From positions 62,001-126,000 of the forward strand of contig NZ_JALJVC010000002.1 in assembly GCF_022967985.1 (NCBI RefSeq): DNA of 64,000 nt, written 5' to 3'. This DNA comes from Acinetobacter lwoffii. Its GTDB lineage: Bacteria; Pseudomonadota; Gammaproteobacteria; Pseudomonadales; Moraxellaceae. The notes under the pieces are model-generated. The model made no database searches. It was not told where the DNA came from and saw only the letters and a program-made list of their open reading frames with translations. How positions within the stretch are numbered: position 1 is the first letter of the stretch; the number at the start of each line of letters is the position of its first letter. Shown here one piece after another: positions 47,826-56,987 of this stretch. Made by a program: the position numbers and the translations under genes.

Positions 47826-48128
47826 TTAAGAATGAGCGCTCGAAAAAATACTTTGGACAAAGCGGGTGAAGCGGTAATTCTGTTCTGCAAAGAAATTTTG
47901 CGAAGGTGCGACTTTAAATGCAGTCAAGACTTTGAGATTATCTTCTGTTTGAAGTGTTTTTTCAGTTTTTTGTTGCTGAATCGCTTTTTCAATCGGCGAA
48001 GTCTTGCTTTCAACAGTGCTTACTGTAGGCTTCGGCAAATCTGTCTTCACAACGACGGCATGACCGAGTTGAATCGAGAACAACATAATCAGGCTTAGGA
48101 TGCTGGCTGTGAATAATGTAAATTTCAT
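47826..48128 (-). CDS. Small secreted protein of unknown function
   Basis: 100 residues from the ATG at 48128 (another ATG two codons earlier). N-terminus MKFTLFTASILSLIMLFSIQLGHA is a signal peptide with a likely cleavage after GHA. The mature part (about 76 residues) is Lys/Thr/Gln-rich and probably disordered (TVSTVESKTSPIEKAIQQQKTEKTLQTED), ending with NFFAEQNYRFTRFVQSIFSS. No domain or cysteine is present. It has its own terminator and an RBS-like GGAGGAAG upstream (48138-48145 on the complementary strand), so it is likely expressed. Confidence 0.7.
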   Translation of the reverse strand: MKFTLFTASILSLIMLFSIQLGHAVVVKTDLPKPTVSTVESKTSPIEKAIQQQKTEKTLQTEDNLKVLTAFKVAPSQNFFAEQNYRFTRFVQSIFSSAHS

Positions 48129-48521
48129 ATCCAAACTTCCTCCTTACTTCGGGTTGGTTTTATTTTGTTAAAAATGTTTTTTTAATACTCTGCCTACAAT
48201 TTAATCACAGTTGATCATAAAGAAGTAGAACCAAGTCACATTTTTTACAAAAGAAATAATATAACTCTGTGGAAAATTACCAAAAATCGTAATTTCCTGT
48301 TTTGGTGGCCTATTTTTAACAGACAACTGTGAAGAGAACGTGAAGAACTGTCTTATATTGTAGCAGAAGATTACTTTTCTAGCAGAATATGTATCCGGAT
48401 TTAATTGTTAGAAGATATCTCAAAATCAGAAATAGATTGTAGATATTGTTATAAATTAATGATTGTTATGCTTATTTTTGATTTGTATAGTGCAGCTCAT
48501 ATAAACAAAGAGTTACATAAG
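48129..48521. other. Intergenic region between the secreted protein and the first sulfate-binding protein
   Basis: Divergent genes; about 390 bp of AT-rich DNA expected to hold both promoters. A TTATATTG at 48354-48361 could be a -10 for the sulfate-binding gene. I cannot define a CysB site by eye. Confidence 0.45.
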
Positions 48522-49502
48522 ATGAAAAAAATAATAGCATCCGCAATCTTGACAATTTTAGTTGGAACAGCTGTACAGAATTCCGTCGCCAAAGATTTCC
48601 TGAATGTCTCTTATGATCCGACCCGTGAATTTTATCAGGAATATAATGAAGAATTTGGCAAGTTCTGGAAGCAGAAAACCGGACAGAAGGTCAATTTTAA
48701 ACAGTCACATGGTAGTTCAGGCAAGCAGGCGCGTTCAGTGGTCGATGGTTTGCAGGCCGATGTCGTAACCTTGGCCTTAGCCAATGATATCGAAGAAATC
48801 GTCAATGCAGGTTTAATCGAGAAAGGTTGGCAAAAAGAGTTTCCGAGTAATTCGGCACCTTATACGTCTACGATTGTATTCTTGGTGCGTAAAGGGAATC
48901 CAAAGCAAATCAAAGACTGGAATGATCTGACCAAAGCGGGTGTAGATATTATTACCCCAAACCCGAAAACCGGTGGCGCGCCGCGTTGGATCTATCTTTC
49001 TGCTTGGGGTTATGCACTGAAACAGCCCGGCGGTAATGATGCGAAAGCCAAAGAGCTGGTGAAAAAACTTTATCAAAATGTCAAAGTGCTCGACTCTGGT
49101 GCCCGTAGTTCACTGACGACGTTTGCCGAGCGCGGTATTGGGGATGTGCTTTTATCCTGGGAAAATGAAGCCTTGCTGGCGACCCAAGGTCTGGGTAAAG
49201 ACAAGTACGATATCGTTTATCCATCGATTTCAATTCTGGCCGAGCCATCGGTAGCGATTGTCGATAAAAACGTGAATAAAAATGGCACTACCCATCTGGC
49301 AAAAGGCTATTTGAACTATTTATATTCACCAAAAGGGCAGGAGCTTGCGGCGAAATATTTCTTCCGCCCGCGAGATACTAAAGTCGCTGCCAAATATTCG
49401 GTTCAGTTCCCGAAAATCCAGACCTTCACCATTGATAAAGTCTTTGGTGGTTGGGCCAAAGCGCAAAAAACACATTTTGTGAATGGAGCGATTTATGACT
49501 AG
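48522..49502 (+). CDS. sbp: Sulfate/thiosulfate ABC transporter substrate-binding protein, copy 1 (C-terminus shortened by a TAG)
   Basis: 326 residues from [23 protein letters not shown], a signal peptide cut before [15 protein letters not shown]. Periplasmic binding protein for sulfate; family blocks [54 protein letters not shown] and [13 protein letters not shown] are clear. The frame ends at TAG (49500-49502) after NGAIYD, but continues ATT TAC AAT GAA AAA AGA TAA. The paralogue downstream reads NGAIFDQIYNSKR, so a CAG to TAG change has removed the last seven residues. No permease or ATPase genes are adjacent. Confidence 0.93.
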   Translation: MKKIIASAILTILVGTAVQNSVAKDFLNVSYDPTREFYQEYNEEFGKFWKQKTGQKVNFKQSHGSSGKQARSVVDGLQADVVTLALANDIEEIVNAGLIEKGWQKEFPSNSAPYTSTIVFLVRKGNPKQIKDWNDLTKAGVDIITPNPKTGGAPRWIYLSAWGYALKQPGGNDAKAKELVKKLYQNVKVLDSGARSSLTTFAERGIGDVLLSWENEALLATQGLGKDKYDIVYPSISILAEPSVAIVDKNVNKNGTTHLAKGYLNYLYSPKGQELAAKYFFRPRDTKVAAKYSVQFPKIQTFTIDKVFGGWAKAQKTHFVNGAIYD

Positions 49503-49548
49503 ATTTACAATGAAAAAAGATAAGTAAGCGGTAGTCTAAATAGAATAA

Positions 49549-49578
49549 GGAAAATGGCTAAAGTGTTATCCATTTTTT
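49549..49578 (+). terminator. Terminator between the two sulfate-binding protein genes
   Basis: AAAATGG (49551-49557) pairs with CCATTTT (49570-49576), with extra TA/TA pairing inside, and T-rich 3' flank. Confidence 0.7.
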
Positions 49579-49768
49579 CTATATCTAATGCATAAAATTC
49601 TATATATTAGAGATAAGTAGAATAATAAAATAGTATTTTTCTTTTAAAAACATAATATTAATGCAGAAAAACCTTTCATTTTATCGTGTTGTGATGTTGT
49701 AGGGTGAATTGCGATAAATGATTTTATTTCATATAGTTATATCTAATGAAGATAAACTCTGTGCTGCC

Positions 49769-50788
49769 ATGAAAACTCAATTAAAATCGTTATTTAGTGC
49801 TGCCTTGTTGGCGACTGGTTTAGGCATGACCGCGACTGCTTCACAAGCAGCAGACCGTCAGTTTCTGAATGTATCCTATGATGCCACGCGTGAGTTCTAT
49901 GATGAATTTAACAAATCATTCGGCGCTTACTGGAAAAGCCGCACCGGTCTGGATGTGAATTTTAAGCAGTCACATGGCGGTTCGGGCAAACAGGCGCGCT
50001 CTGTGGTCGATGGCTTGAAAGGTGATGTGGTGACTTTGGCGCTGGCCAATGACATCGAAGAAATTGTGAAATCTGGTCAGATTCAGCCGGGCTGGCAAAA
50101 GGAATTCCCACACAACTCCGCACCTTATACCTCGACGATCGTATTCATGGTACGTAAAGGCAATCCGAAAGGCATCAAGGACTGGAATGACTTAACTAAA
50201 CCAGGCGTGCAAATTATTACGCCGAACCCGAAAACGGGTGGTTTGCCGCGTTGGGTGTATCTGTCTGCATGGGGTTATGCCGAGAAACAGCCAGGTGGTA
50301 ATAAAGCCAAAGCACAGGAATTTGTCGGCAAGCTTTATAAGAATGTGAAAGTGATGGATTCTGCTGCACGTGCTTCAATGACCACCTTTGCTGAGCGTGG
50401 GATTGGTGATGTATTGCTGACTTGGGAAAATGAAGCTTTAGTAACGCAAAAAACCTTGGGTAAAAACAAGTTTGATATCGTTTATCCATCAATTACGATT
50501 TTGACTGAACCGTCAGTGGCGATTGTGGATCGTACCGTGGAGAAAAATGGCAATAAATGGTTAGCAACAGGTTATATCAATTACCTGTATTCACCCTTGG
50601 GTCAGGAAATGGCAGCTAAACATTTCTATCGTCCACGTAATGAAAAAGTATTAGCGAAATATTCGGCACAGTTCCCGAAAATCAAAACCTTTACCATTGA
50701 TGAAGTCTTTGGTGGCTGGGCCAATGCACAGAAAACCCATTTTGTGAATGGTGCAATTTTCGACCAGATTTATAACAGCAAACGTTAA
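49769..50788 (+). CDS. sbp: Sulfate/thiosulfate ABC transporter substrate-binding protein, copy 2
   Basis: 339 residues from MKTQLKSLFSAALLATGLGMTATASQA, a good signal peptide cleaved before ADRQFLNVSYDATREFY. It is a close paralogue of the preceding gene across the whole length, and has the complete C-terminus FVNGAIFDQIYNSKR. Same sulfate-contact segments ([52 protein letters not shown]). Its own terminator and the terminator of copy 1 suggest separate transcripts. The transporter CysTWA that it would serve is not in the window. Confidence 0.95.
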   Translation: MKTQLKSLFSAALLATGLGMTATASQAADRQFLNVSYDATREFYDEFNKSFGAYWKSRTGLDVNFKQSHGGSGKQARSVVDGLKGDVVTLALANDIEEIVKSGQIQPGWQKEFPHNSAPYTSTIVFMVRKGNPKGIKDWNDLTKPGVQIITPNPKTGGLPRWVYLSAWGYAEKQPGGNKAKAQEFVGKLYKNVKVMDSAARASMTTFAERGIGDVLLTWENEALVTQKTLGKNKFDIVYPSITILTEPSVAIVDRTVEKNGNKWLATGYINYLYSPLGQEMAAKHFYRPRNEKVLAKYSAQFPKIKTFTIDEVFGGWANAQKTHFVNGAIFDQIYNSKR

Positions 50789-50813
50789 TTGATCTGCGAA
50801 GTCATCTGGATTG

Positions 50814-50843
50814 AAAAAAGCCTCCGAAACAGGAGGCTTTTTT
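50814..50843 (+). terminator. Terminator after the second sulfate-binding protein
   Basis: AAGCCTCC and GGAGGCTT around GAAACA, flanked by A- and T-tracts. Confidence 0.92.
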
Positions 50844-50972
50844 GTATGAGAAAAATGCTAAAACGGTTTTCTCTATGGAAAGTAATATTTATCTACAAAA
50901 AGTCGTTTGGAGCTTTGCCTAAACAGGGTGATAATGTGCAGTTAAATTTTTCCCCCTATTGATTGAGTTTTT

Positions 50973-51884
50973 ATGTCACATATTTCTGTATTACTTCACG
51001 AAACGATTGATGCCTTGTTGGCGGGTCGCAATACGGGAACTTATGTGGATGGAACCTTTGGCCGTGGTGGACATACGCGTTTATTGCTGTCCAAATTAGA
51101 TGAAAATGCACGCGTCTATGCCTTTGATAAAGATCCACAAGCACTGGCTGTAGCGGCTGAACTCGAACAAGAAGATTCACGTTTTAAAATTATTCATGCC
51201 AGCTTTGCTGATCTGAAAGAGGCGCTTGCTGAGCTGGGCATTGAACACGTTGATGGGGTGATGGCGGATCTTGGTGTTTCTTCACCGCAGCTGGATCAGG
51301 CTGAACGTGGTTTCAGTTTTATGAAAGATGGCCCGCTGGATATGCGCATGGATAACTCGCAAGGTCCAACCGCAGCAGAATGGCTGACCCAGATTGAAGA
51401 AGAAGCCCTGGCGAATATCATTTTTAAATATGGTGAAGAGCGTTATAGTCGCCGTATTGCCAAGTCAATTAAGGCTGCCGGATATATTGATACCACGGCA
51501 AAGCTGGCTGAGATTGTAAAAGTAGCACACCCGAAATGGGAAAAAAATAAGCATGCTGCGACCCGTACTTTCCAGGCGATTCGTATTGCTATTAATAAGG
51601 AATTAGAAGATATTGAAATCTTCTTGCCTCAGGCCGTTGAAATCTTGAAACCTGAAGCACGTTTGGCGGTGATTAGCTTCCATTCACTGGAAGACCGTTT
51701 GATTAAACAATTTATTCAAAAAGAGTCAACGCTTGAAGAGGATTCAGGCTGGGGAATGCCACAACAACAGAAAGATACGCGACGTTTAAAGAAAGTTTCT
51801 CGTGTTAAAGCCAGTGATGAGGAGGTTAAAGCCAATCCTCGTTCACGTAGCGCATGGCTTCGGGTAGCAGAACGTTTAGCTTAA
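50973..51884 (+). CDS. rsmH: 16S rRNA (cytosine-1402-N4)-methyltransferase RsmH
   Basis: 303 residues, formerly MraW. SAM-binding YVDGTFGRGGHTRLLLSKL at the N-terminus, the family signature GVMADLGVSSPQLDQAERGFSFMKDGPLDMRMD, and HAATRTFQAIRIAINKELEDIEIFLPQAVEIL. It methylates N4 of C1402 in the decoding centre. First gene of the dcw operon; there is no mraZ in front of it in the window, unlike E. coli. ftsL follows 10 nt later. Confidence 0.97.
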   Translation: MSHISVLLHETIDALLAGRNTGTYVDGTFGRGGHTRLLLSKLDENARVYAFDKDPQALAVAAELEQEDSRFKIIHASFADLKEALAELGIEHVDGVMADLGVSSPQLDQAERGFSFMKDGPLDMRMDNSQGPTAAEWLTQIEEEALANIIFKYGEERYSRRIAKSIKAAGYIDTTAKLAEIVKVAHPKWEKNKHAATRTFQAIRIAINKELEDIEIFLPQAVEILKPEARLAVISFHSLEDRLIKQFIQKESTLEEDSGWGMPQQQKDTRRLKKVSRVKASDEEVKANPRSRSAWLRVAERLA

Positions 51885-51894
51885 TAGGCAGATC

Positions 51895-52227
51895 ATGAAA
51901 ACGGAAGTGGTTGATAAAAAAACAGAAAAATTGTGGCTGAAAAAAGTTACAATCTATCTCATGCTGATACTGATGGTCTTCATCAGTGCAGTATTTGTGG
52001 TATTTCAGGTATTTGAATACCGTCAGGATAACAGAAAGCTGAGTACCTATCTGCGTGAAAGGGATGACCTGAATGCAGAGTGGGGGCGTTTGCTGATTGA
52101 GCAGCAAACTTTCGGTGCGACGGCACAGATCGGTACGCGTGCAGTGACACAGCTGCGTATGTATTCACCTCCGGTTTCACAAAGTGTCGTGATTTCCTTA
52201 CCACAAACTTCAGATGAGAAAAAATAA
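51895..52227 (+). CDS. ftsL: Cell division protein FtsL
   Basis: 110-residue bitopic protein of the divisome that recruits and activates FtsWI with FtsB and FtsQ. A short cytoplasmic tail, one membrane helix (~22-43, TIYLMLILMVFISAVFVVFQVF), then a periplasmic coiled-coil with YRQDNRKLSTYLRERDDLNAEWGRLLIEQQTFGATAQIGTRA. Called from size, topology and position between rsmH and ftsI, the conserved dcw order. Confidence 0.92.
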   Translation: MKTEVVDKKTEKLWLKKVTIYLMLILMVFISAVFVVFQVFEYRQDNRKLSTYLRERDDLNAEWGRLLIEQQTFGATAQIGTRAVTQLRMYSPPVSQSVVISLPQTSDEKK

Positions 52228-52242
52228 GGCTAGCGTTCCGAC

Positions 52243-54066
52243 ATGGTAGACAAGAGAAAGAAGCAACCGGTACGTAAAAAACAATCGGTCACCGACAAAA
52301 ATGCCTCAAATGTTTATATCAATCGTTTTTACATCATGTGGGCGGTGGTGCTGCTGTGTTTTGTGACACTGATTTGCCGTGCTTTCTATGTACAGATTAT
52401 TAATAAAGATTTTTTGCAAAATAAAGCCAATGCCAATATTTTAAGAACCAATACCATCAAGGCGATGCGTGGCGTGATTTATGATCGTAATGGCATTCCA
52501 TTGGCGATCAGTACTCCGATCATGAAAATTGTGATTGATCCACGTGATTATTTTGACAATAAAAAACTGTATGAAGAGACCATGCTGGCGCTGGAAAAAG
52601 AACCGAATAGCCGCAAGCTCAAACGTCAGTTACCCGATAAAAACCTGAATCTGGATGAGCTGGCTGATGCAGTCGGTATGGATCGGGCAGAACTGCGCAA
52701 AAAAATGGAAGAACGTCCGCGTTCACGTTATCTGATCCTGAAAAAAGAAGTTCCGCCACAACAGGCCGAACTGATCATGAAACGTAATTTTCAGGGCGTA
52801 TATACCGAGAAAAACTATAAACGTTATTATCCGCAGCCGCAGCCAAACTCTCAGATTATTGGCTTGACCAATAGCGAAGGCAGCGGCATTGAAGGTCTGG
52901 AAATGCAGCTGAATAGCCGTCTTTCCGGAAAGGATGGCGAGCAGCAGATCATTCGCGATAAAAAAGGCAACCGGGTCAAAGAACCTGAAGTGATTAAAGA
53001 AGTTGAGCCGGGCGAAAATATTACCCTGAGTATCGACTCGCGTCTGCAATATATTATGTACCGTGAGCTGACGGCGGCCGGTGTTGCCAATAATGCCCGT
53101 TCAGCGACTGCGATTGCGGTAGATGTCAAAACCGGTGAAATTCTGGCGCTGTCCTCATGGCCATCCTATAACCCGAATGATAAAAACAGCCTGCTCAACA
53201 AGGATGCCATGCGTAACCGCGGTGCAGTCGATTCGTTCGAGCCGGGTTCGACCATGAAGCCGCTGACCGTGGCAATGGCGCTGGAAAGTGGCAAATATAC
53301 GGCGAATTCAGTCGTGAATACCACACCGGGCAGTATGCGGGTCGGTAATCATACCATCCGTGATACGCATAACTATGGTCAGTTGACACTCGGGGGTATT
53401 CTGCAGAAATCCTCTAACGTTGGTGTGGCGAAACTGGCCTTGTCGCTGCCTTATGAAACCTTACCAACCTTCTATAAACGTCTCGGTTTTGGTCAGCGTT
53501 CAGCAGTGAAATTCCCGGGTGAAAGTGCCGGTTTGATTCTTCCACCAAGTAAATGGAATGTGTCAGAAGTAGCAACCATGTCCTATGGTTATGGTCTGAA
53601 CGCGACGGTACTTCAGCTGGCTGATGCCTATGCCATGCTGGCCAATAAAGGCGTAAAAATGCCGCTGAGCCTGTACAAGCTGGAAGAGCAGCCGCAGGGT
53701 GAACAGATGATCGATGCCAAGATTGCCGATCAGGTCCTGCTGATGATGGAAACCGCAACCTTACCAGGTGGTACGGCAACTCGCGCCACCATCCCAGGTT
53801 ATCGCGTGGCAGGTAAAACCGGTACTGCACATAAGTTGCGTGCCGACCGTAAAGGTTATTCGACCAGTGAATACCGGGCTTTATTTGCCGGCGTAGCACC
53901 AGTCAGTGATCCACGGATTGCCATGGTGGTGGTGGTAGAAAATCCACAAGGCACCTACTATGGCGGTACCGTATCTGCACCAGTCTTTGCCCGCGTGATG
54001 CAGGAATCCTTGCGTCTGCTGAATGTCCCTCTGGACAAACCTTTAGAACCTCCCAAAGTCCAGTAA
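52243..54066 (+). CDS. ftsI: Penicillin-binding protein 3 / FtsI, septal peptidoglycan transpeptidase
   Basis: 607 residues. A cytoplasmic tail and single membrane anchor (~28-48), the non-catalytic pedestal (~60-230, GVIYDRNGIPLAISTP and YYPQPQPNSQIIGLTNSEGSGIEGLE), then the transpeptidase. Active-site SxxK is in EPGSTMKPLTVAM, SxN in QKSSNVGVAKL, and KTG in VAGKTGTAHKL. It cross-links septal peptidoglycan with FtsW and is a major beta-lactam target. The length equals the usual Acinetobacter PBP3 (about 610). Starts 15 nt after ftsL. Confidence 0.97.
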   Translation: MVDKRKKQPVRKKQSVTDKNASNVYINRFYIMWAVVLLCFVTLICRAFYVQIINKDFLQNKANANILRTNTIKAMRGVIYDRNGIPLAISTPIMKIVIDPRDYFDNKKLYEETMLALEKEPNSRKLKRQLPDKNLNLDELADAVGMDRAELRKKMEERPRSRYLILKKEVPPQQAELIMKRNFQGVYTEKNYKRYYPQPQPNSQIIGLTNSEGSGIEGLEMQLNSRLSGKDGEQQIIRDKKGNRVKEPEVIKEVEPGENITLSIDSRLQYIMYRELTAAGVANNARSATAIAVDVKTGEILALSSWPSYNPNDKNSLLNKDAMRNRGAVDSFEPGSTMKPLTVAMALESGKYTANSVVNTTPGSMRVGNHTIRDTHNYGQLTLGGILQKSSNVGVAKLALSLPYETLPTFYKRLGFGQRSAVKFPGESAGLILPPSKWNVSEVATMSYGYGLNATVLQLADAYAMLANKGVKMPLSLYKLEEQPQGEQMIDAKIADQVLLMMETATLPGGTATRATIPGYRVAGKTGTAHKLRADRKGYSTSEYRALFAGVAPVSDPRIAMVVVVENPQGTYYGGTVSAPVFARVMQESLRLLNVPLDKPLEPPKVQ

Positions 54067-54077
54067 ATAGGTGATCA

Positions 54078-55574
54078 ATGTCTATTACATTTCAAGATCT
54101 CTACACCCCTCACGATGTCGCTGACTGGATGAAGCAATCCTTTCAGGGCTTCGAGCTGGATAGTCGTAAAGTTAAACCCGGACAGATTTTTATTGCCTTG
54201 ACCAGTCTGTCACAACCGGAAAAAACTGCTCAATTTGCCCAGAAAGCCTTAGAGCAGGGCGCATTAGCCGTGATTTCAGAAACTGAACTGGATGTATCTC
54301 CAAATCTGATGGTGGCAGATGTACGTCATCTCATGGGGCAATGGCAAAAGCAGTATTTGCAAGCAATCCAACCCGTTGCGGCTGCGCGTATTCTTGCAGT
54401 CACCGGCACCAATGGTAAAACCACGATTTCTCGCTTGGTGGCTGAATTCATCATGCTGCAAGGTAAAGCCTGTGCGGTGATGGGCACAACAGGTAATGGA
54501 ATTTTGCCGAACCTAGAAGCATCTTCGCATACCACCCTGGATGCCTTGCAACTGCAAAATGCCTTGCATGGCTATGCGCAGGCCGGTGCGGAGTTTGCCT
54601 CGATTGAAGCCAGTTCGCATGGTCTGGAACAAGGCCGCTTGAATGGTTGTGATATCGAGATTGCGGGCTACAGCAATTTGAGTCGTGACCATCTGGATTA
54701 TCATGGAACGCTACAAGCTTATGCAGAAGCAAAGTCTGGTTTATTCCGATTTAAATCTTTAAAAGTGGCTGTCATCAATATTGATGATGAACATGCACAG
54801 ATCATGCTGGATGCTGCGAAAAATAATCCGGCACAGCCTAAAATTTTGACTTATTCCACCAAGCAAAAAGCGGATTATCAGGTTCAGGATATTCAGTACA
54901 GCATTTCAGGTGCGAACTTTAAACTAGAAACTGCTTCTGCTGAATATGTGGTTAACAGTCCATTACTGGGTCATTTCAATATTGAAAATCTGGTCGCCAG
55001 TCTGATCATGGCGGAGCAGGCTGGTTTTGACCTGAACAATTTGATTGCAACTGTACCACAGCTTAAAGGTGCGCCAGGTCGCATGCAGGTGCTACGTGAT
55101 GGTGAGCGCCTGTTTGTAGTGGATTATGCGCATACTCCGGATGCTCTGACTCAGGTTCTGGTGACCTTGAAACGGCATGTCTCGCAAAATCTCTGGGCAG
55201 TCTTTGGTTGTGGTGGCGACCGTGATCGCGGTAAACGTCCCCTGATGACTCAGGCTGCTTTAGACGGTTCGGATATTGCAGTACTCACTTCGGATAATCC
55301 GCGGACCGAAGATCCGGCACAAATTTTTGCGGATATGAAAAATGGCATTGATTTTTCCGGCAAAACCTATCATGAAATTCATGACCGTCGTGAAGCGATC
55401 AAGTTTGCGGTTAAACACGCGCAGGCGGGTGACATTGTCGTGATCGCAGGGAAAGGGCACGAAAATTATCAGGAAATTGATGGCGTACGTCACTGGTTTG
55501 ATGACGTGATCGAAGTGCAGGCGGCGATTGATGCCCAGCATTGCAGTACAGATTCAGCCTATTCAGCGCATTAG
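54078..55574 (+). CDS. murE: UDP-MurNAc-tripeptide synthetase MurE
   Basis: 498-residue Mur ligase adding the third amino acid to UDP-MurNAc-L-Ala-D-Glu. N-terminal uridine-binding domain (~1-95, FELDSRKVKPGQIFIAL), ATP loop TGTNGKTTISRL (~115), and central domain with NLSRDHLDYHGTLQAYAEAK and the carbamylated-Lys region. The C-terminal DNPR motif (LTSDNPRTEDP) marks meso-diaminopimelate specificity. RBS AGGTGATCA lies upstream; murF starts 9 nt after the stop. Confidence 0.97.
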   Translation: MSITFQDLYTPHDVADWMKQSFQGFELDSRKVKPGQIFIALTSLSQPEKTAQFAQKALEQGALAVISETELDVSPNLMVADVRHLMGQWQKQYLQAIQPVAAARILAVTGTNGKTTISRLVAEFIMLQGKACAVMGTTGNGILPNLEASSHTTLDALQLQNALHGYAQAGAEFASIEASSHGLEQGRLNGCDIEIAGYSNLSRDHLDYHGTLQAYAEAKSGLFRFKSLKVAVINIDDEHAQIMLDAAKNNPAQPKILTYSTKQKADYQVQDIQYSISGANFKLETASAEYVVNSPLLGHFNIENLVASLIMAEQAGFDLNNLIATVPQLKGAPGRMQVLRDGERLFVVDYAHTPDALTQVLVTLKRHVSQNLWAVFGCGGDRDRGKRPLMTQAALDGSDIAVLTSDNPRTEDPAQIFADMKNGIDFSGKTYHEIHDRREAIKFAVKHAQAGDIVVIAGKGHENYQEIDGVRHWFDDVIEVQAAIDAQHCSTDSAYSAH

Positions 55575-55583
55575 GATTCAGAT

Positions 55584-56987
55584 ATGCATACCTCAACAAC
55601 AAGTACTGCGGCGCTGGAGCCGTGGAGCATAGAACAATTACAGCAGGCCACCCAAGGCTACTGGCTGAATGATAAAAAGCCTGCAGGCCAGATCAAGCGG
55701 ATTTTGACTGATTCACGTGATGCAGAAGCTGGTGATGCTTTTCTTGCGCTGAAAGGCGAGCGTTTTGATGCACATGACTTTATTGCGCAAGTGGCGGCTC
55801 AAGGTTGTGACATTGCCATTGTCAGCCGTCCGGTGGATGCTGATATTTGCCAGCTAGTGGTAGAAGATACCCGTCTGGCATTGGGATTGTTGGGTGCTTA
55901 TCGCCGTCAGCAGAATCCTCAGCTCAAAGTGATTGCCTTGACCGGCAGTAGTGGCAAGACCACGACTAAGGAAATGTTGGGGAGCATCTTGTCGCGTCTG
56001 GCACCGACCTTGGTGACACGTGGTAATTTGAATAATGACCTTGGTGTGCCAGTGATGTTGCTTGAGCTGCGTCCTGAACATCAATATGCAGTAATGGAAC
56101 TCGGTGCAAGTCATCAGGGTGAAATTGATTACACTTCAAAAATGGTGCAGCCGCATGTGGCGGGGATCATTAATATCGGGACTGCGCATTTAGGTGAATT
56201 TGGCGGTCGTGACGGGATTTGCCGCGCGAAATCCGAGATTTATGCGCATATCTCTGAAACCTCAATTATTCCTGCTGCAGATGATTTTGCTGAAGTCATT
56301 CGTGCCGCAGTAAGAACTGAAAAAAGCTTAAGTTTTGGTGCTGGTGGTGAAGTCTATGCCAGCGATGTAGTACTTGAAGCTCAATCTTCAAGCTTTACCC
56401 TGAATACAGCACAAGGCTCCAAAACAGTTCAGTTGCCGTTTGCCGGTGAGCATAATGTTGAAAATGCGACCGCAGCAGCAGCTTTTGCCCTGGCGATCGG
56501 TATTGGTCTGGATGATATCGTGGCCGGTCTGGAACAGGCCGTGGGTGCCAAAGGTCGTCTGAACTTTATTCCGTACAAAGACTATTTATTTATTGACGAC
56601 ACCTACAATGCCAATCCGGGTTCGATGCGTGCAGCGGCTGAAGTTCTGGCGCAGCAGCAGGGCATCCGGGTGATGGTCACCGGCGATATTGGTGAACTCG
56701 GTTCATCTGCCGCAATCGAGCATTACAAGCTCGGTCGGGATCTGGTCTCGGTGAAAGGCATTAATTTTGTGGTGGCTGTAGGTGAATTTGCGCCTGCCGC
56801 ACAAGAAGGTGCTCGTAGTACACAATATGGTAAAAAAATGCAGGCTTTCCTGAATCAGGAGCAGGCATTACCGTTTTTAATTCGTTTGATTGAAACACAT
56901 CAACCTCAGCCGATGTCATTCCTGTTTAAAGGGTCGCGTTTTACCCATATGGAAACATTGATGGCTGCATTGATGGAGAAACTCTAA
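55584..56987 (+). CDS. murF: UDP-MurNAc-tripeptide:D-Ala-D-Ala ligase MurF
   Basis: 467 residues; completes the cytoplasmic pentapeptide precursor. N-terminal domain (~1-100, RILTDSRDAEAGDAFLALKGERFDAHDF), P-loop GSSGKTTTKEM (~115), TRGNLNNDLGVPVMLLEL, the H-containing NIGTAHLGEFGGRDGICRAKSEI, and the C-terminal domain with DDTYNANPGSMRAA and VTGDIGELG. The stop TAA is followed at once by the mraY ATG. Confidence 0.97.
   Translation: MHTSTTSTAALEPWSIEQLQQATQGYWLNDKKPAGQIKRILTDSRDAEAGDAFLALKGERFDAHDFIAQVAAQGCDIAIVSRPVDADICQLVVEDTRLALGLLGAYRRQQNPQLKVIALTGSSGKTTTKEMLGSILSRLAPTLVTRGNLNNDLGVPVMLLELRPEHQYAVMELGASHQGEIDYTSKMVQPHVAGIINIGTAHLGEFGGRDGICRAKSEIYAHISETSIIPAADDFAEVIRAAVRTEKSLSFGAGGEVYASDVVLEAQSSSFTLNTAQGSKTVQLPFAGEHNVENATAAAAFALAIGIGLDDIVAGLEQAVGAKGRLNFIPYKDYLFIDDTYNANPGSMRAAAEVLAQQQGIRVMVTGDIGELGSSAAIEHYKLGRDLVSVKGINFVVAVGEFAPAAQEGARSTQYGKKMQAFLNQEQALPFLIRLIETHQPQPMSFLFKGSRFTHMETLMAALMEKL

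Noticed and set aside
48405..48521. 39-codon extension of the first sulfate-binding protein
   Set aside because: It would displace the signal peptide at 48522 and has no RBS.
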